Shown here piece by piece: positions 52,115 through 62,124 of a stretch of 64,000 bases of DNA. The position numbers were made by a program, and so were the translations under genes. The notes beneath the pieces were generated by a model. The model had not been told where the DNA came from and ran no database searches. It saw only the letters and a program-made list of their open reading frames with translations. Source of the DNA: UBA6489 sp942490775 (lineage in GTDB: Bacteria > Patescibacteriota > Gracilibacteria > BD1-5 > UBA6164); contig CALNYL010000012.1 of NCBI GenBank assembly GCA_942490775.1, forward strand, positions 27,242 through 91,241, given 5' to 3'. Every line of letters begins with the position of its first letter. Position 1 is the stretch's first letter.

Positions 52115-54001
52115 ATGAAAAAAACAATACTAACAATCCTACTAATAACACTAACAACACTAACATCGTGCTCACAAGAGGAAACAAAAACAATAGAAAA
52201 ATATTACAAAACAGAAACAGTATGAACATGAAATATATCAATATGAAACAGCTATGTATGATATACAGACAGTTTCAATAAACTAAACCTATGATCAGAA
52301 ACAGGATGAAAAATCACAAATATAACAAAAGAAAAATGAGATTCAGTAAGAAAATGAGAACTACTAGTATCAATAAATAACGACCAAGCAATAGTCTGAT
52401 ACAACACAGCCACAAACATATCGGAAACACTAAAATCAATGAAAACATCCACAGCAGATATGTTTGATAAACAAATATTAGCCCTAGAATCCAGTATAGA
52501 AAAAGCAAAAGCACAAAGCTCATGAATAACAAACTCTATAGAGGACACAAAAAACATAACAGAAAATAATTTACAAACAGCCCAAGCACAAATAGAAAAA
52601 GCAAAAGTTTGATTAGAAACAGCAAAAGTAAATTTAGAAGAAACAAAAAATTCACTAAACACAAAAGAAACACAAATATACGAAAATACAAAAAATGCAA
52701 TAACCCAAAGTGTAATTTTAGATACAAATATAATAGACTACATAGACCATTTATTATGAATAACAAAAGAAAATAAAGATAAAAATAATAGTATAGAAGA
52801 TTATTTATGAACCAAAGATAGATGACAAATAAATGAAACTAAAAATAAGTTTAAAGAAGTAAATAAATTATTTTTAGAGTACAAAGCATTATATGAGGAA
52901 AAGATAGAAAATAAATCTCCAACAAGGGAAGAAATCATAGAAATATCAGAAAAATGAATGGCTCTAGCAGAAGAATTAAAAACACTATTAAATAACACAT
53001 ATGATACAATAAATAATTCCATAGCAAATGTTAAACTAACACAAGAGACAATAAACAAATACAAAAGCGAGATATCAGACTTTTGAGGAAAAGTAGAAGC
53101 ATCACTTCTAACAGTTTCTTGAGAATACTTACTATGACTAAAATGAAGTCTAGAAAATATGGATAGTTTTGATTCCGAATCAAAACTAAGAATATCACTA
53201 CTAGAAAAACAAGTATCAATAGCCGAAGAAGATATAAAAATAGCAGAAAAAACTTATAATAACTACAAATCAATGTGAGTATGAAACCTAACAAACATAA
53301 GCACACAAGAAGAGGTCTCTAAAAAAACAATAGAGGAAATAAAAGCAAATATAGAATCACTAAAAAAACAAAAAACAGCAAAACTAGAAGAAATAGATGC
53401 ACAAATAAAAGCAAGTTCTGGAGAACAAGCTCTATCATCAGCCATAATAAGTAACTGAAAAATAGTTTCATCTATAGACTGAATAGTCATAGAAAAAAAC
53501 TTTAAAAAATGAGAAGTAGTATGAATATGAACACCAATAATCACAATAGCTACAAATGATAAAATAAAAGTTATCATATGAGTATCAGATGAGTTAGGAT
53601 GAAAACTAAAGGTCTGAGATACTGCAAATATAGAACTAGTAGAAGAAGCAAAACAAAAAACAGGAAAAATAACAAATATATTCCCAACAAAGAATGAAAT
53701 CACAAAAAAAATCTGAGTAGAAATAAGTATAGACAATCAAAACAAGGAAATAAAAATAGGCTCTATGGTAAAAGTCTATTTCGAAGCAGGAAGTGAAACC
53801 TGAACAATAATCCCAAACAAAGCAATCATATCAAAATTTATGACCCCATGAATTATGCAAAAACAATGAAATACAGCAAAATTTACAGAAATAAAAATAC
53901 TAAAACAAAATGATAGTTTTAGTCTAGTAGAAGGGATAGAAGTATGAAGTGAGATAATAATAGAAGGGCAAGAAAACATATATGATGGAGAAGAATTATA
54001 A
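52115..54001 (+). CDS. HlyD/AcrA-type membrane-fusion lipoprotein
   Basis: A 628-residue periplasmic adaptor. The lipoprotein signal is TTLTSCSQEE. The biotinyl-lipoyl-like hairpin (GGKITNITKEKGDSVRKGEL) is followed by an unusually long coiled-coil domain (about residues 90-450), then IVSSIDGIVIEKNFKKGEVV and a beta-barrel region with VEGIEVGSEIIIEGQENI. The long hairpin exceeds typical AcrA (about 380-400 total). It precedes the RND gene by 17 bases, so it is surely one operon. No outer-membrane channel gene is near, as expected for a CPR cell envelope. Confidence 0.92.
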
Positions 54002-54018
54002 TTCCTAACAAAACACCT

Positions 54019-57000
54019 ATGTTCCAAAAAATAGCAAAATTCTTTATAGAAAATTCAAAACTAACATTCGTACTAGTTAGCTCAACTTTTATAGTGTGAA
54101 TATTCAGTTATATGATAATTCCAAAACAATACAACCCAGAAATCATAGTACCAGCATTCAACATAACAATACAAGCAAACTCACTAACATCAACTGAAGT
54201 ACACAAATACATAACCTCTCCTCTAGAAAACAAAATAATGGAACTAGAATGAATAGACGAAGTATACGGAATATCATGAGAAAACTATGGATGAGTAATG
54301 GCAAAGTTTCATGTATGAATAGACAAAGAAAAAGCCAAAATAAGACTCATCCAAAAACTAAATGAAAATATGGAACAAAACCCAATATGAGCAAGTCAGC
54401 CAAACATACAAACCATTGATCCAGACGAACTACCACAAATAACATTTGCAATAAGCTATGATGAACAAAATAATACATCAAAACTAAATGAAGAAGAAAA
54501 ATACATACTACTAAGACAAACAGCTAATATCATAAAAGAGGAAATAAAAACAGTAAAAAATGTAACAACAATAGACATAGTATGAGGATACAAAAAAAAC
54601 ATAATTATAAACTTAAATACAAAGAAACTAGAATCAAAAAATCTAAATATACTACAAGTTTTATGAAATATAAAAAGTAATAATATAAGTTCTCCAGTCT
54701 GAGATATAAATCTAGAATCCTGAGAAAAAATACTACTAAATGTTGACTGAAAAACAGAAACAATAGAAGAGGTAGAAAATATTATTGTATGAAATTTAAA
54801 CAATGAAAAAATATATTTAAAAGAAATAGCAGAAGTAAAATACGGAGTAAAAAGAATAGATAAAGTCTCGATGTTTACAGAAAGGTTATCAGAAAAACAA
54901 AACCTCAATCCTTGAATTCCTTTCTCCTCAAGGAGAAAGGAGGCTACAGATATTATTTCTTCACAAGAAGAAATAATAATAAATAGTGAAACGGAGAAAA
55001 TGCAACCCTCCTCTCCTATAAGGAGAGGAGATTCAGGGGTGATATCAAGCTCACAAACAGTCTTCATCTGATTCTGAAAAAAAATAGGTTCAAACTCTAT
55101 ATTTGTCACAAACGACATAAAAGAAAAAGTAGAAGAAATACAAAAAACTCTACCAGAAAATATAAAAATAACAATAATACAAGACGAATGACAAACAGCA
55201 AAAGATGCTACAAATATGTTACTAATAAACCTAGTACAAAGTATAGCAATAGTCGTATTTATTCTAACACTATCACTATGACTTAGAAATGCACTAAACA
55301 CAGCAATAAGTATACCACTAACCCTATCATCAGTATTTGCAATATCACTGCTAATCTGAGAAAGCATAAACAGAATCACACTATTTGCCCTAATACTAGT
55401 ATTATGAATGCTAGTAGATGACTCAACAGTAGTAGTAGAAAATATTTCCAGACATTTAGAAACCAGAAAAAAAGAATGAAAAACCAAATTAGAAGCTATA
55501 CTAGAAGCAATAAAGGAAGTAGAACTCTGAGTAGTACTATCAACCGTAACCAGACTACTAGCATTTTGAGCAATGTTCGCAGTATGAGCAATGATGTGAG
55601 AATATATGTGACCAATACCAAAATTCGCACTTATGGCTTCTGTAATCTCAACAGCAGTGGCACTAACAATAAACCCTTGGATAAGTTATCACTTTACGAA
55701 AGAAAAAAACTCATCACTTGAATTCTCTTCTCCTCAAGGAGAAGAGGGGTTACAAACTGTTCCTCTTTCCCATTGAGGGGAAAGAATTCAAGATAGAGGT
55801 CAAATAAAAAAAGATAAAACAAAAAAAATCAGAAATAAAAATCGTCAACATAGGGTTTTAGCCCTTTGAAAAATCTTTTCAAAACTCAATAAATTTAATA
55901 TAAGAAAAATATATCTAAAATTCCTAGGAAAATTTTTATGAGAAGAAAAGTGAAAAAAAACCAGAAGAAAACTATTTAAACTAGTATTTTGGATATCACT
56001 ATTTATAGTAGTAGTATGACCAATCTATCTATGAATATTTAAAGCAAGAATGCTACCAAAATCAAATCAAAATCAAGTCTACCTATGGATAGACACCCCA
56101 AGATGATGGAATGCAACCAAAACAAAAGAAGTAGAAGAGGAAATAACAAAATTCTTTTTTAGTAATATTTTGTCAACAGAGGGTTTTAACCCTTTGATAG
56201 TAAAAAATATCTCATCAACCATATGACAAGCCTCTATGTGAGACTTTGCAAACCTATTTAGATGATGAGGTTATAGAATCTGAGAAAACCAAATCAGCTC
56301 TAGGATAAATTTATATTCTCCAGAAGAATATGAAGAAATCACATGAAAAACCAGAATAAACTCTGAAAAGTTTGTAATAGACACAAGACCTCATTTAAGA
56401 AAATATTTACTAGAAAAATTCCCAGATATAAAAATAAAACTACTAGAAGATCCACCATGACCACCAGTAAGATCAACATTCAGAGCAAAAATAAAATGAG
56501 ATGCCAGTGAAGAAAATCTTTACCTATTTGTAAACAAAGTTAAGACTTTAGTAGAATCTATAGCCCCAAAAGAAGAGTTAGTAGACATAGTGGACAACTT
56601 ACCAACAAGCTACAAAAAGATAAATCTAAAAATAGATAAACATTCACTAGTATCAGCATGATTAACGACAAAACAGATTGTAGACTCTTTGGCAATAATC
56701 ACATCTTGATTAGACATAAGCCCTATAAAAAACAAAGATTCTCTAGAAATTACAAACATAGTACTTTCATCAAAAGATAACAACACAACAAGCCTAGTTG
56801 ATGAACTAACTATAACAAATAGCAAATGAGAAAGAATACCTCTTTCTTCAGTAGTAAAAAAAGAAATAACATTTGTAGGCTGAGAAATAGAAACAGATAA
56901 TAGAGAGAAAAACTTTGTAATCTCTGCAGAGATGTGAAACAATTCCTTAGTTTACCCACAGATAAGATTGTTTAAAGAACTGATGAGTGATAAATTTCTA

Positions 57001-57609
57001 TGAAATGAATTTAAGATGAAGTTTTGGTCACCATACAGAATAGACCTAACATGACTAAAGGATGGAAAAACCTATTCTATAGAATGGTGATGAGAATGGA
57101 AACTTACAATAGATACATTTAGAGACTTATGAATAGCAATGGCTATTTCCCTATTGGCTATATATTTAATGTTGGTTTGACAGTTTAGAAGCTTCTGAGT
57201 AGCTAGAATAATTATGATAACATTTTTACTAGGATTCTTCTGAGTATTTTGAATATTTAGTTTGTTATATTTGATAAAAAATGAATATTTTTCGGCTACT
57301 AGTATGATTTGAGTAATTGCTCTTGGTTGAATTGTTGTCTGAAATGCAATACTTTTGATAGAGTATATAAATATTTTATTGGGTAACTGAGTTTTATTAA
57401 AAGATGCTATTTTAAAAGCATCTTACACCAGATTTAAACCAATAATTTTGACTTCTTTAACTACGGTTTTTTGAGCCGCTACTATAATTTGAGATCCTGT
57501 TTGGAGTGGGTTGGCTTGGGCTATTATCTGAGGTTTGGGACTTAGTTCTATTTTGACTTTGATTGTGATTCCTGTGTTTTATTATGATAGTGAGAGTGGG
57601 GAGGGGTAA
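54019..57609 (+). CDS. RND-family efflux pump with translated repeat inserts
   Basis: A 1196-residue AcrB/CusA-like inner-membrane transporter. First-half motifs: VLVSSTFIVGIFSYMIIPKQ, then FALILVLGMLVDDSTVVVEN (conserved Asp residues of the proton relay) and GAMMGEYMGPIPKFALMASV. Second-half helices: LLAIYLMLVGQFRSF, GGIVVGNAILLIEYIN, SYTRFKPIILTSLTTVFGA. Five inserts are encoded by dispersed repeats, at residues about 295-310, 329-341, 567-595, 606-619 and 717-729, all in frame. The gene is open throughout. Confidence 0.93.
55718..55867. repeat. In-CDS repeat cluster in the RND gene
   Basis: Contains TCTTCTCCTCAAGGAGAAGA (palindrome), then CTCTTTCCCATTGAGGGG, AAAGAATTCAAGATAGAGGT (as in the radical SAM gene), and at 55843-55867 a copy of the AGGGTTTTA...CCCTTTG repeat. 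All are read as LEFSSPQGEEG ... GGERIQDRG ... RVLALGK in the cytoplasmic loop between the pump halves. Confidence 0.85.
56172..56196. repeat. Dispersed palindrome repeat, in-CDS copy
   Basis: Identical to 40099-40123 (GTCAACAGAGGGTTTTAACC and CTTTG). It is read in frame as LSTEGFNPLIVKN within the RND gene. Confidence 0.9.
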
Positions 57610-57707
57610 TATTATTCTTGATATTAAATTGGAAAAAAATAAAATAGACTTGTTCTTAAATAATATTTAATGGTGCAAGTTTATTTTAATTTAAAATTTA
57701 GTAGTAT

Positions 57708-58622
57708 ATGACTTTAGTTATTGCAAGAATTATTTGAAATGAAATTAATATTGAATCAGATTCAAGAGTAACAGATGAAAGAAGAGTTAAAAAAGATCCT
57801 CTTTGTTGAGTGTTAAAAACTCTTATATTACATCCTGTTATTTCTTTGTCATATGCAGGAAACATTTTTTTACTGAAAAAGCTTTAAAAATATTTTTTGA
57901 TTGTAAAATAAAAAATAATAATATTTTGTTAAATATGTTATTACAAATAAATATTGAATCAAGAAATGAAACTGATTTTATTATTGCATCTATAAATGAT
58001 GGAATACCTAAACTATTTAAAATATCAAACTGAAAAGTAAAAGAGGGGGGGCACTTTTTGGATTTGAGATAAAGATTGATTTGATTTATATCAAGAAGAG
58101 TATCATAACTTGATTTGAAAAAATAAGAATAATTCAATCTGAGAATATGAAAATAGATTAATATGTATGCAAAATGCATTTAAGAAAATAATTGAAAATT
58201 CAAAAATTAAAAGTATTGGAGATTATCATATAACAGCAAGAACTGATTCAAAGATTTGTCCATGAAAAAAAGTATTTTCTTATATTGAAAAATTTGAGAT
58301 ATATGTTTGATGATCTCAAAAAATTAAAGGTGGAGAACTAACATCATTACAGTTATGAACAGTTGCTAATGGTTCACATTGAATATCATATTTTAGAACA
58401 ATTTCAGAAAAATATCACTGAGTAGCTATTCATTATATTCATGGTAATTTCTGAATCTTATTTTGCCCACAAATAAATTTAAATAAGTGAGTTCTAATTA
58501 AAGATGTATCAGGAAAAGAGTTTATAGATAAAATTAAAGATGATTATAATTTACCATTAATGGGATTTATGAGAAATTCTGATACATCTATGCAACTTGT
58601 TAATACTTTTCCTTCAAAATAA
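57708..58622 (+). pseudogene. Hypothetical protein with two homopolymer frameshifts
   Basis: It begins MTLVIARIIGNEINIESDSR. A T7 run (57864-57871 region) needs one extra T, and the G7 run near 58044-58050 needs one less, to give one continuous product (about 303 residues) through FTEKALKIFFDCKIKNNN, GFDLYQEEYHNLIGKN and YHGVAIHYIHGNFGILFCPQ to TAA 58620-58622. I do not recognise a family. It is bracketed by a 59-bp direct repeat of the RND gene end. Confidence 0.6.
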
Positions 58623-58623
58623 T

Positions 58624-58682
58624 ATTTTGACTTTGATTGTTATTCCTGTGTTTTATTATGATAGTGAAAGTAGGGAGGGGTA
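58624..58682 (+). pseudogene. Duplicate of the RND gene 3' end (59 bp)
   Basis: Matches 57550-57608 with three substitutions; it encodes LTLIVIPVFYYDSES, then a TAG stop. It starts one base after the stop of the 57708 gene. Confidence 0.9.
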
Positions 58683-59172
58683 GCTTACTCTCCTCATATA
58701 AAATTCAATTTTTTGATTTTTTTAGAAAGAGGATTATATTAGCAAGGAAATAGTAAATGGTTTCTTTTTAAAATTTCCTTGTTAATAGGGAGAATATATT
58801 ATAAAAGAATATTATGATATTGATGATATTATTAAGGTTTTAGAGGGAATAAAATAATTTTTTTTTAATTCTTTGGCTATTTTTTTATCCCATATTGATT
58901 AAAATATGGGGAGTGTCTAGTATTTAGTTTTGCACCTAGATTTTGTCTACACATTATATTAAAAAGTATCATGAAAATAAAATTTTAGTTTTTGATTTTG
59001 ATTTTGATTTTTTTGGGAAGGGAGTATTATGTAGGTATGATATTTTAAAATTGGATAACTTAACTTTTTTGGGGAGAATATTTTTTTTAATCAAAAAACT
59101 CATAAAAAGATTTTTCTTTTTTTAGTTTTTGTATAAACTTATGTGGATTTATATATTTTATATACACCAATA
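58683..59172. other. 490-base AT-rich intergenic region
   Basis: No gene is supported. It has an inverted repeat GCAAGGAAAT / ATTTCCTTGT (about 58741-58784) and another, CCCATATT / AATATGGG (about 58889-58910). A T-rich open frame at 58943-59125 is judged spurious. Confidence 0.5.
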
Positions 59173-60156
59173 ATGAATCGTTCAATTTATTACAACTATG
59201 TTGAAAATAAGCTATTTACCTTATCACAAAGGATAGAATCTAGGTGAAAACTAAATATTCTAGATTTACATATACTTTCTGAAAATTTTTATTTAAATTT
59301 GCTAAATAAGTTATTTTGATGGGAATTAAAGAATCTGAATATTATTAAGCAAAATGTAGAATCTATTGACTTAATAGATGAAAAAAATAAGTATATTATT
59401 CAAGTTTCAGCAACCTGTACTAAAGATAAAATAGAAAATACCTTGTCTAAAAAAACAATAGAATGATATAAAAAAGATAATTATAATTTTAAATTTATTA
59501 GTATTTCCAAAAATGCTGATAAATTAAGAAAGAAAAATTTTAAAAATCCTTTTGATATAAACTTTAATCCTGAAAGTGATATTTTAGATATAAATTCTTT
59601 ATTAAAAACACTTATAGATATTAATGATATAAAAAAACAAGAAGAAATATATAATTTTATTAAAGATGAACTAGGTTGAGATTTAGATATTGTAAAAATG
59701 GAATCAAATATAGCTATGGTTATAAATATTTTATCAGAAGAAAATTTATCAATAAATAATAGTAAAATTGAAATTAGTCCATTTGAAATAAAAAGAAAAA
59801 TTGATTTTAATAATTTGGATAATTCACAACAAAAAATAGATGATTATAAAATATATCATACAAGAATAAATAATATATATGGGGAATGTGACAAGCTATG
59901 AAAAAATAAAAGTTTATCTATCTTAAATAAAATAAATACTATTTATTTAAATTTAATAAATAAGTTTACAAATAACGATGATTTATATAATCGTATCATT
60001 GATGAATTAATAGATTTAGTAATAAAAAGTTCAAATTATAAAGAAATCCCATATGAGGAACTTTTATTATGTATAGATATTTTAGTAGTAGATGCCTTTA
60101 TTCGTTGTAAAATTTTTAAAAATCCTAACAATTATAATTATGTTACTACCTGATAA
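59173..60156 (+). CDS. SMEK-domain protein of an ABC-3C-type conflict system
   Basis: A 327-residue protein. The N-terminal SMEK module is clear: ILDLHILSENFYLNLLNKLF, QNVESIDLIDEKNKYIIQVS and ATCTKDKIENTLSKKTIEGY (a restriction-endonuclease-like fold linked to bacterial defence). The C-terminal part (SILNKINTIYLNLINKF) is helical. The last codons overlap the next gene by 17 bases. It is the probable sensor or effector component; the target is unknown. Confidence 0.8.
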
Positions 60157-60364
60157 TATAAACCCTTATGATTCAATATATTTTAATGGAGCTATGGTTT
60201 TAAAAAAGATACAAGAAACCTGAAAAAAAGATATAATTGATTTGTATCAAGAGGTAAAAAAAGATAATTGAATAAGTTTTTCTCTATATATATTATGTTT
60301 AGATTGGTTATATATTACAGATTTAGCTATTTTAGATAATAACAAAGTAGAACTATGTTTATAA
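60140..60364 (+). CDS. ABC-3C middle component (MC6-like)
   Basis: A 74-residue protein, MLLPDNINPYDSIYFNGAMV, then LKKIQETGKKDIIDLYQE and LYILCLDWLYITDLA. The MLLPDNINP start and SIYFNGA motif fit the small middle components that bridge the effector and the ATPase in ABC-3C systems. It overlaps both neighbours (17 and 10 bases), so one tight operon. Confidence 0.75.
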
Positions 60365-62085
60365 AAAAGTTAATGATTTCATGAAAAGATTGAGTTATTC
60401 GTGAGATTAATTTTCATAGGTGATTAAATCTAATAGTTGATGAAACTCCTCTCTCAGATGAAAAAGATACGGGAAATAATGTATGAAAAACAACAGTTTT
60501 AAAATTAATTGATTTTTGCTTCTGAGCTAAACCTAATATAATTTACACTGATGATGAAACAAAAGAAGAATATTCTCTTGTTAAAGAATTCTTAATTGAT
60601 AATGAGATATTAATTACATTAATTTTAACTGAAAAACTTGATGATAATAATGCTAATTATATAAAAATAGAGAGAAACTTTTTGAAAAATAAAAACTCTA
60701 TAGTAAAAGTAAACTCTGAGAAAAAAAGTATAACAAAAATTTTTGAAGCTACATTATTAAATCTTTTGTTTCCTAACTTAATCTGAAGTAAGCCTTCTTT
60801 AAGACAAATTATTTCTCATAATATAAGATATCGTGATTATAGTATAAACCATACTTTAAAAACCCTTAGTCCATTTACTAAACTTTCGGAATATGAAGCA
60901 TTATATTTATATTTGTTTAATTGTAATTTTAGTGAATGATGAATAAGGCAAGAATTAAATGATAGAATAAAACAGGAAATAACTTTTAAAAATAGGTTAG
61001 AAAAAGAAAATACTAGGAATAAATATGAAACCTTATTAAATTTAATAAATAAAGAGATTCAGGAGTTAAAATCTAAAAAGCTTAAAATTAAAATAAACCC
61101 TGATTTTGAATTAGATGTATCAAATTTTAATTCTGTAAAGTATAGACTTAGTAAACTAGGGAGTGAGTTAACTAGATTAGATATTAGAAAAAATATAATA
61201 CATCAATCAAATGAATAGTTAGAAAAACAAAAATCAAATATTGACTATAAACAATTAGAATTTATATATAATCAAGCAAAAGTATATATAGGTAATTTAC
61301 ATAAAACTTTTGAAGATTTGTGTAAATATCATAATTCAATGATAGAAGAAAAATTGAAATTTATAACTTGAGAGCTACCAAACCTAGAAAAAGACATAAA
61401 TAATAAAAATGAGAAAATAAAGTTATTAGTAATTGAAGAGAGAGAATTATCTCAAAAAATTGAATCAAGTGATTCTTTTGAGAAATTAGAAGAAGTTATA
61501 TCTGATTTGAATAATAAATTTCAAAGAAAAGGTGAATATGAAAGTAAGGTATCTCAGATAAACTCTGTTGAAAAAGTAATAGATAATTATCAAAAAAAAT
61601 TAAATTTAATAGATGTAGATTTATTTTCTGAAGAATACGAGAATATAATAAAATGACAATTAAGTAAATTTAATAACTATTTTTCAGATGTTTCAAATAA
61701 ATTGTATTGAGAGAAGTATGCTATAACACACGAAATAGGGATTGACAAAACAACAAAAAATAAAATTTATAACTTCATTTCTTTTAATGCAAATCATAGC
61801 TCAGGTAAAAAACAATGAGAAATTTCAAGTTTTGATATTGCTTATATTTTATTTGCTGAATCTGAAAACATTCCTTGTTTACACTTTTTACTAAATGATA
61901 AAAAAGAGTTGATGCATGATAATCAGTTAAGTAATATTTCAAAAATTGTGAAAGAAAATAATATACAATTTATTGCATCTATACTAAAAGACAAATTACC
62001 TGATGATTTAAGAAAAGAAGAAAATTTTATAGTTAGATTATCCCAAAATGATAAATTATTTAGGATAGAAAAGAATAATAAATAA
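60355..62085 (+). CDS. DUF2326-type ABC/SMC-like ATPase with an in-frame TAG
   Basis: 576 codons. Walker A is GNNVGKTTVLKLIDFC in the N-terminal part. A coiled-coil middle follows, then C-terminal QGEISSFDIAYILFAESENI and LHFLLNDKKELMHDNQ, the DUF2326 end found in ABC-3C ATPases. TAG at 61216-61218 (HQSNE, stop, LEKQKSNID) interrupts the coiled coil without a frame change. Either the system is dead, or the two parts are made separately, or the TAG is read through. It overlaps the middle component by 10 bases. Confidence 0.82.
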
Positions 62086-62124
62086 TTATTCTCTATTTTT
62101 TTATATTTATATTTTATAAAAACC

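Noticed and set aside
54456..55487. Long reverse-strand open frame (343 codons)
   Set aside because: It lies antisense to the RND pump, is extremely Ser/Phe/Ile-rich and matches nothing; the RND frame is continuous under TGA=Gly. The same holds for the reverse frames at 41911-42369, 52252-53736 and 8693-9109.
58943..59125. Open frame starting TTG, rich in Phe, Ile and Lys
   Set aside because: Low-complexity translation of a T-rich spacer, non-ATG start, ends in a Phe run; no support.
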